From positions 1-32,032 of the forward strand of contig CAKQNS010000009.1 in the NCBI GenBank assembly GCA_934255455.1: a stretch of 32,032 nt of DNA, in the 5' to 3' direction. The notes under the pieces were generated by a model. It worked only from the letters and a program-made list of their open reading frames with translations, made no database searches and was not told the origin of the DNA. The DNA comes from an uncultured Alphaproteobacteria bacterium. GTDB taxonomy: Bacteria; Pseudomonadota; Alphaproteobacteria; Rs-D84. How positions within the stretch are numbered: the first letter of the stretch is position 1; each line of letters begins with the position of its first letter. Shown in pieces: positions 1-8,410 of the stretch. Made by a program: the position numbers and the translations under genes.

Positions 1-2
1 AG

Positions 3-2036
3 GCCGAACCATGTCCGGCGGGCTCGTACTGTCCTGGTATTCCAGATTCTTTGGCAGATTCTATTTCTGGTCTTGACACGGGTAACATACCAGACAGTTG
101 GCCAAAATGTGGTGATGATACAGAATACACGGATGTATATAACAAGTATGCATGCCCAACCCCATATCCAAACAGTGCGGCAAAATCGAGCAAGATTGAG
201 CAATGCTATTTGACCACAACGGCGGGTAAGTATGTTGCGACCGCGCGCGCGGACCAAGTTCAGTGCCTGGCAAACAATTACTGTGCCGGCGGTACCCAGG
301 TGAACTATGGCTCAACCGGTGGTATGCAATCGTGCGCCACGGGGTACGAAAGCGCGGCGGGTGCATCCAGTTGCAGTGCGATTACATACAGCATCACATA
401 TAACCTGAACGGTGGAACGAATGCGTCAAGCAATCCAACCAAGTACACCATTGAAACCGCAACAATCACTTTGGCGGCCCCGACCAAGACGGGATACACA
501 TTTGGTGGTTGGTATTCAGATGCGGCGTTCACAACCCGTGTGACACAAATTGTCAATGGGTCGACCGGGGACAAGACTTTGTGGGCTAAATGGACCATCG
601 ATACATATCATATCAACTATGTATTGAACAATGGTACAAATGACCCGCGCAACCCGACCACATTCACTGGCACCGATGCCACATTGCATATATATCCGGC
701 AACGCGCACCGGGTACGCCATGGACGGATGGAATTCCGTGGCCATTGGTGAATTGTTCGCGCCAGATGTTGATATTGAAAACCCGTACATGGATTTTGAT
801 TTGCAGGCACAATGGACCGCGAATACATACACCATTACCCTGGATGTGAATGGTGGGACCGGTGGTCTGGCCAGTGTGACGGTTATATACGATGCGGCAT
901 TGCCGACGCTGACGAAATTGCCAACCAAGGCCAATTGGATATTCCAAGGGTACTATGATGCGGCAACGGGTGGCGTGCAATACTATGATGCATCGGGGCA
1001 TCCGACCAGCACCGCAAAATGGAACAAGACAAATGGGATGACATTGTATGCGCACTATGCCCAAGATATTGTTTCATGCGCACGCGGTCAGTACTATAAC
1101 GGGACCAGTATGGTTCAATGCCCGGCGGGTATGTATTGCCCAGGCACGGGCTCGGTTGATGCGGGTGTGGCCGGTTGTGGCACACAATGCCCAACATCGC
1201 ACGCGAATTCTGCAACGGGCGCGGCCAGTGCGAACGAATGCTTTGTATCGTGCACGGAATACAGCCTGGTTGGCGGTACCGCTATTCCGACATCCCCACG
1301 CGCCAATTACCCAATGGCATGTACATTCAACGGCGTGTCTGATACCGGCAACCCGTGCGACATTGTCGATGGGCAATGCAAAGAAACATCGTGCAAGGGC
1401 GATTATGAAATGATTAGCGGCCGTTGCACACCGTGCGACCGCGAACATGCGTTGTCGTATAAAACGACCGGCAATTGCGTGGTTGCATCATGCGAGTCCG
1501 GATTCCACCCAGATGGTCGCCAATGCGTTGAAAACGCCATGGAATGCGACGCACCGAATGCTGTATCGGCCGTGCGCGAATGGGATTCACGGACAAATTC
1601 GTTCACTATATGTCGAATCACCGAATGTGAATCTGGGTTCCATATAATGTCTAATGCGTGCATATCCGACATTCAGCCGTGCACACTGGAAAACGGCAAC
1701 GGAACCAAAGAATGGAATCATTCAACCAGTGCATACGGCGAATGTGTGGCCAGCGAATGCGCCCCGGGGTATACCAATGACCCGTACGACAGCCACAATC
1801 CGGGTGTGCAATGCGGTGAATGCAAAAACAAATATGACGCCGCGGGCAACCAGGTTGCCAGCACGTACGTGCGCGGATGCGAGATTGCATCGTGCGTGTA
1901 CCAGGGCGAAAAATACGCGCTGGATGGCGGCGAATGTGTTTCAATTTGTGACGATCATTCTGATGAAACAGGTTCCATGAAATGGAACGGCAAAAAATGT
2001 ATCCGCACCTGCAATGACGGATATATGCCATGGTAA
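3..2036 (+). CDS. Cys-rich surface protein with InlB B-repeats (5' partial)
   Basis: The reading frame is open to the left edge, so the N-terminus and any signal peptide lie outside the window. The TTG at 51 is not a credible start because the frame continues upstream with the motif CPAGSYCPG. The protein carries three Listeria-Bacteroides (InlB B, Flg_new) repeats, about 75 residues each, between roughly 370 and 1060 bp, recognisable by TYNLNGG, GYTFGGWY and LWAKW. A long Cys-rich tail follows, with CPAGMYCPG and regularly spaced pairs such as CESGFHPDG and CAPGYTNDP, similar to GCC2/GCC3 or ephrin-receptor-like modules. Such repeats occur in secreted or cell-surface adhesin-like proteins. 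The many cysteines suggest disulfides made outside the cytoplasm. It stops at a TAA inside the start of the next gene. Surface location is inferred; ligand unknown. Confidence 0.85.
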   Translation, partial: AEPCPAGSYCPGIPDSLADSISGLDTGNIPDSWPKCGDDTEYTDVYNKYACPTPYPNSAAKSSKIEQCYLTTTAGKYVATARADQVQCLANNYCAGGTQVNYGSTGGMQSCATGYESAAGASSCSAITYSITYNLNGGTNASSNPTKYTIETATITLAAPTKTGYTFGGWYSDAAFTTRVTQIVNGSTGDKTLWAKWTIDTYHINYVLNNGTNDPRNPTTFTGTDATLHIYPATRTGYAMDGWNSVAIGELFAPDVDIENPYMDFDLQAQWTANTYTITLDVNGGTGGLASVTVIYDAALPTLTKLPTKANWIFQGYYDAATGGVQYYDASGHPTSTAKWNKTNGMTLYAHYAQDIVSCARGQYYNGTSMVQCPAGMYCPGTGSVDAGVAGCGTQCPTSHANSATGAASANECFVSCTEYSLVGGTAIPTSPRANYPMACTFNGVSDTGNPCDIVDGQCKETSCKGDYEMISGRCTPCDREHALSYKTTGNCVVASCESGFHPDGRQCVENAMECDAPNAVSAVREWDSRTNSFTICRITECESGFHIMSNACISDIQPCTLENGNGTKEWNHSTSAYGECVASECAPGYTNDPYDSHNPGVQCGECKNKYDAAGNQVASTYVRGCEIASCVYQGEKYALDGGECVSICDDHSDETGSMKWNGKKCIRTCNDGYMPW

Positions 2037-3199
2037 TTAAATCAAACACATTTGATGTTGTTATTATCGGTTGTGGCGCCGCGGGTTTGACCGCGGCGCG
2101 CACTGCATTGGCACGCGGCCGGCGCGTGTGCATTATTGATATGGCCCCCACCCCCGCGCGCAAGGTCGCGGCATCTGGTGGCGCACGGTGCAACTTTACA
2201 AATGCCGACGCAAATCGTAATCGATACTTTGGCGAAAATCCCGATTTTGTGCGTGGCGCATTGGCGCGCTTTTCACCCGCAGATGTGTTGAATTGGGCGC
2301 GCGACCGCGGAATAAAATGGGTTGAAAAGGCCCCCGGGCAATATTTCTGTGCGGATGGTGCGGGCGCAATCCTTGATGCATTATTGCGCGACGCCCGCGG
2401 TGCAAACATGGTTATGAACACCACCGTGACGAATGTATCACATACCGATGGCATATTTACAATAAAAACAAACAGTGGTGAATATTTTGCAAAATCGGTA
2501 ATTGTTGCCAGTGGCGGCATATCGTTCCCAGATTTGATTGTGTCGGACATTGGATACAAAATTGCGCGCGCGTTCGGGCACAAAATTATACCGCCCCGCC
2601 CCGGACTGTGCGCGATTGCAACCGATGCGTTTTCGCCCGAGATGGCTGGCATATCAATACCGGTACAAATCCGTGTTGGCAAATCGATGATTGACGATTC
2701 AATGCTGTTTACACATTTTGGAATTGGTGGACCGGCGGTCTATCGCGCGACCGTACGCGATGCGGCGGGCGACATTTTCATTGATATGGCGCCGGGCATT
2801 GATATTTTATCGGTATTACAGGCAGCAAAAAAATCCGATGGTCGTAAAACAATGGCATCGGTGTTGACCGCGTATTTACCGGCACGCGTTGCGCGATGGA
2901 TTGCCGGCGACGACACGCGTCGCATTGCCGATGTGCGCGATGCCGATTTACGAGATATTGATGGTCGCATTAAACGCACAATCATTCCACACAATGGGTA
3001 TAAATACCACGGCCTGCGCAGTGCCGAGGTCACGCGTGGCGGCGTATCAACCGACGAAATATCATCAAAAACAATGGAATCAAAATTGCAACCGGGTCTG
3101 TTCTTTGCAGGCGAGGTTTTGGACATAGCGGGCGACCTGGGCGGGTTCAATTTGCAATGGGCATGGGCCAGTGGCGCCGTTGCGGGCGACGCGGCATAA
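2030..3199 (+). CDS. BaiN/HI0933-family FAD-dependent oxidoreductase
   Basis: A 389-residue flavoprotein of the HI0933 (YhiN/BaiN-like) family. The N-terminal Rossmann motif G14-C-G16-A-A-G19 binds the FAD ADP moiety. The family signature appears at 49-58 as SGGARCNFTN, where most members have GGGRCNxTN. A second nucleotide-binding stretch near the C-terminus (FFAGEVLDIAGDLGGFNLQW) is typical of the family and completes FAD binding. Length matches family norms (about 390-400). Start is ATG at 2030, which overlaps the stop of the upstream surface-protein gene by 7 bp, so the two are probably translationally coupled despite unrelated roles. Known members include bile-acid 7-alpha-dehydroxylation enzymes, but most have no known substrate, so the reaction here is open. 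Confidence 0.9.
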   Translation: MVIKSNTFDVVIIGCGAAGLTAARTALARGRRVCIIDMAPTPARKVAASGGARCNFTNADANRNRYFGENPDFVRGALARFSPADVLNWARDRGIKWVEKAPGQYFCADGAGAILDALLRDARGANMVMNTTVTNVSHTDGIFTIKTNSGEYFAKSVIVASGGISFPDLIVSDIGYKIARAFGHKIIPPRPGLCAIATDAFSPEMAGISIPVQIRVGKSMIDDSMLFTHFGIGGPAVYRATVRDAAGDIFIDMAPGIDILSVLQAAKKSDGRKTMASVLTAYLPARVARWIAGDDTRRIADVRDADLRDIDGRIKRTIIPHNGYKYHGLRSAEVTRGGVSTDEISSKTMESKLQPGLFFAGEVLDIAGDLGGFNLQWAWASGAVAGDAA

Positions 3200-3276
3200 A
3201 GTGCCTGAAAACAAACCTATATAAATATCAGTTTATGTTATGTATCATTTTCCCCGTACAACCACAGGGGTGTTTC

Positions 3277-4170
3277 ATGACAACTGAATTTTTCGTGGCG
3301 CGCGATGGGCGCCGGCTGGTTTGCACGCTGTGGGACAATGTGACGCGGCCCATTGGCGTGGTGCAAATTGTGCACGGTATGGATGAACATGTCGAACGAT
3401 ACAATCGGTTCGCGCGATATATGAATCAAAATGGGTACATCGTTTTTGGCGACGACCATCGGGGGCACGGGCGCACCGCAGGCGCCGCAAAAAACATTGG
3501 CAAAACCGGGGGCGATGCCGATATGTTTATGGCAATCGTTTCCGATGAAATTGAAATTTTGAATTACTTGCACAAAAAATATGATTTGCCAGTGTTTTTG
3601 TTTGGGCACAGTTATGGCAGTTTCATTACCCAACGCGTATTAATGCAAACGGATTTATGTGCGGCTGGCGTCTGTTTATCGGGCAGTGCCAAATACCCGC
3701 ACTGGATGTTAGATATTGCGACCGCCGCGACATGGATTGGTCAAAAATTATTTGGCCCAGACGCCCCCGCCCGCGCCATAGAAATGTTTTTACCAATTCG
3801 CGGTGCACATGCAGCGAAATATTTAACCCGCGACCCACACCAGGCGGCACTGCGCGATGCCGACAAAATGCGAGCGAAATATTTTTCATACGGATTTTAT
3901 TATTCACTGTTCAAAAATTTGATGACACTGGATGGCGCTGCAAACCGCAACACACCATTGTTGATAATCAGTGGCAGCCGCGATATTGTCAGTCTGAACA
4001 GTCGATTGGCAATGTCATTGTATCGCGCATATCAATCGCACAGTTTGGATAATTTGACCATAATCATATATCCCGACACGCGACATGAATTGTTGATGGA
4101 TATAAACTATGCCGATGTCCAACGCGATGTGCTGGATTTTTTCAATTCGGTCGTGACCGCACAATACTAG
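3277..4170 (+). CDS. alpha/beta hydrolase, monoacylglycerol-lipase-like (serine aminopeptidase S33 family)
   Basis: A 297-residue alpha/beta hydrolase of the Hydrolase_4 group, which contains monoacylglycerol lipases and lysophospholipases. The start is set at ATG 3277 because an AGGGG Shine-Dalgarno lies a few bases upstream; the longer reading frame from 3157 would run back into the previous gene. The nucleophile elbow is GHSYG with Ser112, the acid is Asp236 in SGSRD, and the catalytic His270 lies in DTRHELL. The early HGMDEHVERY and DDHRGHGRT motifs are typical of monoacylglycerol lipases. No signal peptide, so it probably acts in the cytoplasm or at the inner membrane face on lipid esters. 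Its stop overlaps that of the convergent ybaK gene by 3-4 bp. Confidence 0.88.
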   Translation: MTTEFFVARDGRRLVCTLWDNVTRPIGVVQIVHGMDEHVERYNRFARYMNQNGYIVFGDDHRGHGRTAGAAKNIGKTGGDADMFMAIVSDEIEILNYLHKKYDLPVFLFGHSYGSFITQRVLMQTDLCAAGVCLSGSAKYPHWMLDIATAATWIGQKLFGPDAPARAIEMFLPIRGAHAAKYLTRDPHQAALRDADKMRAKYFSYGFYYSLFKNLMTLDGAANRNTPLLIISGSRDIVSLNSRLAMSLYRAYQSHSLDNLTIIIYPDTRHELLMDINYADVQRDVLDFFNSVVTAQY

Positions 4171-4649
4171 ACACATATTTCCGCAAATTTCATCGGAATT
4201 ATTTTTTCCAATATGCGGGGATTGGTTTCAACCTGGTACCCTATTTTGCCAGCACTGAAAATAATAGTGTTAAAATTTTGTGCCGACGCGTCAATAACCG
4301 TTGGGAATTGTTTTTTCATACCGATTGGACTGCACCCGCCATGGACATACCCAGTCAGGCCCAACAAATCGCGTTGGTGCAACATATCAATTGATTTTTC
4401 GCCAACGGCGGTGGCGGCCTTTTTCAAATCCAATTCCGCACACACTGGCAACATAAAAACATAATATTTATTTGAACGCGCAACCGTCACCAGTGTTTTG
4501 AAAACCTGGTGCGGATTTTGGTGCAACGCCGCCGCAACTTCAACGCCCGACAGTGCCGGCGTATCCGCATAACTGTAATGGTTGTACGGCACGGCGCGAG
4601 CATCTAAAATGCGCATAACATTTGTTTTGAATTCGTTTGTTTTTGTCAT
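4167..4649 (-). CDS. ybaK: Cys-tRNA(Pro)/Cys-tRNA(Cys) deacylase YbaK
   Basis: A 160-residue member of the YbaK/EbsC family, which hydrolyses Cys-tRNA(Pro) made by mistake by prolyl-tRNA synthetase. Features include the N-terminal KTNVMRILDARAVPY segment, QNPHQVFKTLV, the catalytic-lysine region around KTLV, and the late GGCSPIGMKKQFPT motif, all diagnostic of YbaK. Start ATG at 4649 gives the normal family length; the frame extends upstream to 4865 but that part overlaps mlaE and shows no homology. No clear Shine-Dalgarno is visible at 4649. The gene converges on the hydrolase gene and diverges from mlaE. Confidence 0.92.
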   Translation of the reverse strand: MTKTNEFKTNVMRILDARAVPYNHYSYADTPALSGVEVAAALHQNPHQVFKTLVTVARSNKYYVFMLPVCAELDLKKAATAVGEKSIDMLHQRDLLGLTGYVHGGCSPIGMKKQFPTVIDASAQNFNTIIFSAGKIGYQVETNPRILEKIIPMKFAEICV

Positions 4650-4696
4650 GCACAAATTGTTGCGCACAGGTGGGATAATTGTCAAACCTTTTATGT

Positions 4697-4726
4697 TTGA
4701 CTTGGGTTGTAAAATTATTCTAGAAT
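4697..4726 (+). promoter_or_regulatory. candidate sigma70 promoter of the mla operon
   Basis: TTGACT (4697-4702) and TAGAAT (4721-4726) are separated by 18 bp. Transcription would start near 4733, about 19 nt before the mlaE ATG at 4752. The intergenic region is divergent with ybaK, and this is the only good promoter-like pair on the plus strand here. Confidence 0.5.
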
Positions 4727-4751
4727 TTAACCGTATGGAATGTAGATTGAT

Positions 4752-5591
4752 ATGACAAAGTCCAATGTATCTTTGCCATCGGCGACCGCCATGTGCACTG
4801 GCGCATTTGATTGCGTGGGCGCGTGGACCCTGCGAATGGCGGATAAAACACGCACCGGGTTGCAATTTTTTGGCGATGTTATGGCCAGCTTTGGCCGCCT
4901 GTTGCGTGGGCGCGCGGTGTTTCGTGGAATTGACCTGTGGACCGAATTGGAAAAGGCCGGCATTCGCGCCGTTCCAATTACCTGTTTAATCAGTTTTATG
5001 ATTGGCATCATCATTGCGTTTGTTGGCGTGATGCAATTGGAAATGTTTGGTGCCGAAATATATGTGGCAGCATTGTTGGCAATTGCGACGACACGAATAT
5101 TGGGCGCAATTATGACCGGCATTATTATGTCTGGGCGTACGGGCGCATCATACGCCGCAGAAATCGGCTCTATGCAGGTGAACCAGGAAATCGACGCATT
5201 GCGAACAATGGGCGTGCGCCCTATGGATTTTTTGGTATTGCCGCGTATTTTGGCATTGACCATGACAATGCCGATACTGACGATTATTGCCGATATTGTT
5301 GGAATTCTGGGCGGTGCATGCATTGCAATGACATTGATGAATGTTTCAATGAATGAATATTGGGCAATGACTTTTGATTGGATTACATTTAACAATTTTG
5401 CAATTGGCGTCCTGCATGGTTGGGTATATGGATGGGTTATTGGAATATGCGGGTGCTATTGCGGAATAAACACCGAACGCAGTGCCGATGGCATTGGTCG
5501 CGCAACTACGCGCGCCGTCGTGTACAGCATTGTTTGGTGTATAGTTATGACGGCAATTTTAACAGTGATATTTAATTGGCTGGATATATAG
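4752..5591 (+). CDS. mlaE: MlaE-family lipid ABC transporter permease
   Basis: A 279-residue permease of the MlaE/YrbE family, the inner-membrane channel of the MCE lipid transport system that moves phospholipids between the outer and inner membranes. The N-terminal amphipathic segment is followed by about five hydrophobic helices. The family's cytoplasmic coupling region is clear in GRTGASYAAEIGSMQVNQEI and DALRTMGVRPMDFLVLPR. First gene of a four-gene operon with mlaF three bases downstream (stop 5589-5591, next ATG 5595). The E-F-D order plus a lipoprotein is the layout usual in alphaproteobacteria; periplasmic MlaC and STAS-domain MlaB are not encoded here. Confidence 0.95.
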   Translation: MTKSNVSLPSATAMCTGAFDCVGAWTLRMADKTRTGLQFFGDVMASFGRLLRGRAVFRGIDLWTELEKAGIRAVPITCLISFMIGIIIAFVGVMQLEMFGAEIYVAALLAIATTRILGAIMTGIIMSGRTGASYAAEIGSMQVNQEIDALRTMGVRPMDFLVLPRILALTMTMPILTIIADIVGILGGACIAMTLMNVSMNEYWAMTFDWITFNNFAIGVLHGWVYGWVIGICGCYCGINTERSADGIGRATTRAVVYSIVWCIVMTAILTVIFNWLDI

Positions 5592-5594
5592 CGA

Positions 5595-6365
5595 ATGCAG
5601 AATAAAAAAGAACCTTTGATTACCGCCACCGATTTGACCATTGCGTATGGCCCGCGTATCATTGTATCGCATATTGATTTCACCATAAACCGCGGCGACA
5701 TATTCGTTATTATGGGTGGCAGTGGCAGCGGCAAAAGCACCATTATGAAAACGCTGATTGGGTTAAAGGCGCCCCAGACCGGACGTGTTTTGGTTGGTAA
5801 AACGGACCTGTGGGGCGTGGATGACGCAACGCGAAACAAAATATTGGAATCGTTTGGCATATCATTTCAAAGTGGCGCATTGTTTTCATCTATGACCGTG
5901 GGGGAAAATGTTGCATTGCCCATGGAATTGCAAACACATTTGACGCGCGAGCACATTGAACAACGCGTGCGCGAAAAATTGGAAATGGTGGGGCTATCTG
6001 ACGCATACGATTTATACCCAACCGAAATCAGCGGCGGTATGATAAAACGCGCGGCATTGGCGCGGGCGTTGGCATTGAACCCCAGTGTGGTATTTTTTGA
6101 TGAACCGTCGGCCGGGCTGGATCCAATTCGATCAAAGCAATTGGACGATTTAATTGTGAAAATAAATCACGCGGGCACAACCATTGTCATGGTGACGCAC
6201 GAATTGGATTCTATAAAATCAATTGCCACAAATTCTATATACATTGACGCCACAACGCACAGTATCAGCGGCCGCGGCAATCCAAACGAATTATTAAAAA
6301 CAACCAAAAACCGCGAGATTATTGAATTTTTAACACGCGGCAAACCACGGGGGAAAACATGTTAA
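5595..6365 (+). CDS. mlaF: MlaF-family ATPase of the lipid ABC transporter
   Basis: A 256-residue ABC ATPase that powers the MlaE permease. Walker A is GGSGSGKST (41-49), the ABC signature is SGGM (146-149) followed by KRAALARALAL, and Walker B ends in D169-E170 within FFDEPSAGLDP. The H-loop is in MVTHELDS. The sequence after Walker A (IMKTLIGLKAPQTG) fits the MlaF subfamily better than generic exporters. Start ATG 5595 is three bases after the mlaE stop. Its end overlaps the mlaD start by 7 bp (ATGTTAA), so the subunits are likely translated in a coupled way. Confidence 0.95.
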   Translation: MQNKKEPLITATDLTIAYGPRIIVSHIDFTINRGDIFVIMGGSGSGKSTIMKTLIGLKAPQTGRVLVGKTDLWGVDDATRNKILESFGISFQSGALFSSMTVGENVALPMELQTHLTREHIEQRVREKLEMVGLSDAYDLYPTEISGGMIKRAALARALALNPSVVFFDEPSAGLDPIRSKQLDDLIVKINHAGTTIVMVTHELDSIKSIATNSIYIDATTHSISGRGNPNELLKTTKNREIIEFLTRGKPRGKTC

Positions 6366-7144
6366 AACCAAATAAACGCTTGGTCGGCGGATTTATGATT
6401 TTTGGATTTTTACTGGTGATTTTATCGCTGGGATTCTTTTTTGGCGGTCAATTGACCCGCACAGAATTGACACCAGTATTGTTTTTCGAGGGCTCGGTCA
6501 GTGGTCTGTCCGTTGGGTCCCAGGTATATTTTCGTGGCGTTCCAGTTGGCAAGGTTGAAAAAATCCAACTGATGCCCAACAGCGAGGATAAAATTATCAT
6601 CCCGGTATACATCACTTTTGACCCCAAGGTCGTGACCAACGCCACCAAAGCCGCGGTTGACACCGTTGGTGATGCCAAATGGTTGGATGCGTTGATAGCG
6701 CATGGACTGAAAGGGAAATTGCAAAGCCAAAGTGTTTTGACCGGACAAATGATGATCGAATTAGATTTCTATCCAAATTACCCCGCCAGATTCCAGGCGA
6801 AAAAGTATGGCATTGATGACATTGAAATTCCGACCGTGCCATCAATATTTGATGAACTGTCACAAAATTTGCAGAAAATCCCGCTGCAAGATATTTCAAA
6901 CAACACAAATGCATTGCTGCAAAATCTGAACAGCACAATCCCCGATTTATTGCACCAGACCAGCACGGCGGTTGCCGGAATCAATCGCGTGGTGAATGCG
7001 TTGGGCGAACCGGTGGCAACCAGCATTACCGATTTTAACAAAATGGTTCGTGATGTCAGCGAGGCGGCGCGCGCTGTTTCCAGACTCAGCGATTATTTGG
7101 AACGCCACCCCGAGGCGTTATTAAAAGGCAAAGGAGGATATTGA
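6359..7144 (+). CDS. mlaD: MlaD-family MCE-domain lipid-binding protein
   Basis: A 261-residue protein with one N-terminal transmembrane anchor (about residues 8-30) and a periplasmic MCE domain that starts near residue 38, with the typical SGLSVGSQVYFRGVPVGKV core. In the family these subunits form a hexameric ring on top of MlaE and provide a hydrophobic tunnel for phospholipids. The C-terminal third is predicted helical and rich in polar residues, including repeated asparagine/leucine stretches, longer than in E. coli MlaD and like the alphaproteobacterial form. Overlaps mlaF by 7 bp and is followed one base later by the lipoprotein gene. Confidence 0.95.
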   Translation: MLKPNKRLVGGFMIFGFLLVILSLGFFFGGQLTRTELTPVLFFEGSVSGLSVGSQVYFRGVPVGKVEKIQLMPNSEDKIIIPVYITFDPKVVTNATKAAVDTVGDAKWLDALIAHGLKGKLQSQSVLTGQMMIELDFYPNYPARFQAKKYGIDDIEIPTVPSIFDELSQNLQKIPLQDISNNTNALLQNLNSTIPDLLHQTSTAVAGINRVVNALGEPVATSITDFNKMVRDVSEAARAVSRLSDYLERHPEALLKGKGGY

Positions 7145-7145
7145 T

Positions 7146-7748
7146 ATGCGCAAAAATATTTTGATTATTTCTGTTGTTGGGTTGGCGTTGGCGGGCTGCT
7201 TTGGCGGCCATACCAGTCCTAAATCGCGGTTTTATGGTCTGTACGCGCCCAGTGTCACACAAACACGCGGACCAGTCAAACCAACAAATATTGTGATTGA
7301 ATCAGTCACGGTTCCGCAATCGGTTGCGCGCCCACAGATGGTTGTGCGTCAACCAGATTCCACCGAAATTACGGTTGCCGAATTTGACCGCTGGATTGAA
7401 GGATTGGATAATGCCCTGCCCGTGATTATATCTGAAAATATGAATGCGTATGCGAAAAACATCAGTGCCCGTCCATCGCACATTGGCACACGTCGGGCCG
7501 CAAAATATACCGTATCGATTGAATTTGTGCGATTTGACACAATTTCAAATGGCGACATAGTATTGGCCGCATGGTGGATGGTGACGGACGAACATGGCGA
7601 TGTATTGGTGCAAAAGAAAAATACATTTACCACCGAAACACCGATGAAATCTGCCACGCCTGATTATGATGAAATTGTTGCCACGCAAAGTCGCCTGGTT
7701 GCAAAATTGTCGTACAGAATTGCCGACGCAATCGCAGAATTAAAGTAA
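7146..7748 (+). CDS. ABC-type transport auxiliary lipoprotein (PqiC/ABC_trans_aux family)
   Basis: A 200-residue lipoprotein. The signal peptide ends in a lipobox LAGC with the lipidated Cys18. The mature part begins with SPKSRFYGLYAPS and contains IVIESVTVPQ and RPQMVVRQPDS, the recognisable start of the ABC_trans_aux domain (as in PqiC), and later EFDRWIEGLDNALPVIISENM. In this family the protein is thought to sit on the outer membrane inner leaflet and help MCE systems deliver or accept lipid. Start ATG 7146 is one base after mlaD, so it is the last gene of the operon. Confidence in family is good; precise role is inferred from position. Confidence 0.88.
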   Translation: MRKNILIISVVGLALAGCFGGHTSPKSRFYGLYAPSVTQTRGPVKPTNIVIESVTVPQSVARPQMVVRQPDSTEITVAEFDRWIEGLDNALPVIISENMNAYAKNISARPSHIGTRRAAKYTVSIEFVRFDTISNGDIVLAAWWMVTDEHGDVLVQKKNTFTTETPMKSATPDYDEIVATQSRLVAKLSYRIADAIAELK

Positions 7749-7780
7749 TAAAAAAAAACAGTTATTACATCGGGTGCTAT

Positions 7781-7817
7781 TTCCCACACAAATCACACGA
7801 TTTGCCTTGTGTGGGAA
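7781..7817. terminator. inverted repeat between the mla operon and the endolysin gene
   Basis: An 11-bp perfect stem, TTCCCACACAA (7781-7791) with TTGTGTGGGAA (7807-7817), 15-nt loop. It sits between two convergent genes, where a bidirectional terminator is expected, but neither side has a strong T tract. A weaker 7-bp pair, GTAATAA/TTATTAC, lies just upstream at 7745-7768. Confidence 0.4.
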
Positions 7818-7832
7818 TGAAACCAAATCAAA

Positions 7833-8336
7833 CTAATATATAGCCTTGGTGTACATGTCCCATTCGTGTTGTCGGCGGCGGATTAGACCGTTTGACACCG
7901 CACCATTATAACGATTCCACGCCTTCCATGCAGATTCCAATGTTGGGTATCTGGAATCGTGAAAATTTGAATCGTTTATATATTTAACCACCGTTGAATC
8001 GGCAAAGTTTTTTGCACCGATATTGTATGCAAATATCACCAAGGCATCGTATTGATTTTGTGCCACGCTTGCCGTGATGTTTTTTTGAACGGCGCGCTCT
8101 GCAATTTTGATGTCTTGGCGTAGCAGTTCATTTGCCGCACGCTCGGTCAAACCGCCCGTGAAATTCTCGCCATTTTTTATCAGGTGACCATAACCAATGG
8201 TTGCGCCGCGCGGCAATGGTTCGTTTTGGGCAACGGGTTTGCCAGTCGCATCGTCATAAATCACATGCCGGCCGAAAATTTTAACCGCGCCCTCCATCTG
8301 TTTCAATTTATCTAATCCGTAATTACTGATTTGCAT
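7833..8336 (-). CDS. GH24 (T4/lambdoid type) endolysin-like lysozyme
   Basis: A 167-residue glycoside hydrolase family 24 protein that should cut the MurNAc-GlcNAc bond of peptidoglycan. The catalytic Glu is E15 in KQMEG. The family motif continues as VIYDDATG (Asp28/29) and ATIGYGHLI (Thr46, His51). The spacing between Glu and Asp is longer than in T4 lysozyme because of a short insertion. The C-terminal part has QYDALVIFAYNIG and SNGLIRRRQHEWDMY, typical of phage endolysins. There is no obvious signal peptide. Start ATG 8336 is preceded by a strong AGGGGGG ribosome binding site. It stands without any phage structural gene, behind leader copy R1, at the distal end of the accessory island. 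Confidence 0.9.
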   Translation of the reverse strand: MQISNYGLDKLKQMEGAVKIFGRHVIYDDATGKPVAQNEPLPRGATIGYGHLIKNGENFTGGLTERAANELLRQDIKIAERAVQKNITASVAQNQYDALVIFAYNIGAKNFADSTVVKYINDSNFHDSRYPTLESAWKAWNRYNGAVSNGLIRRRQHEWDMYTKAIY

Positions 8337-8353
8337 TTTTTACCCCCCTGTAA

Positions 8354-8410
8354 ATAAAAAAATCCCGCGGATGCGGGAAAATAAAAATGACGGTATAATG
8401 CCGCCCGATT
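8354..8410 (-). repeat. leader element R1 (truncated copy), upstream of the endolysin
   Basis: Third and shortest copy of a leader element also found at 8857-8946 and 10508-10604. On the minus strand it reads: stem-loop 1 (8405-8389, GGCGGC with ACCGTC, loop ATTAT), an A/T spacer, then hairpin CCCGC-ATCC-GCGGG (8377-8364) followed by seven T residues, then the ribosome binding site and ATG of the endolysin. The promoter half found in R2 and R3 is missing: the homology ends right at the stop codon of the upstream membrane-protein gene, so the endolysin probably depends on read-through from upstream. Confidence 0.75.

Noticed and set aside
1651..2682. A 343-codon minus-strand open frame
   Set aside because: It is the antisense shadow of the surface-protein and flavoprotein genes, with no domain and no ribosome binding site.
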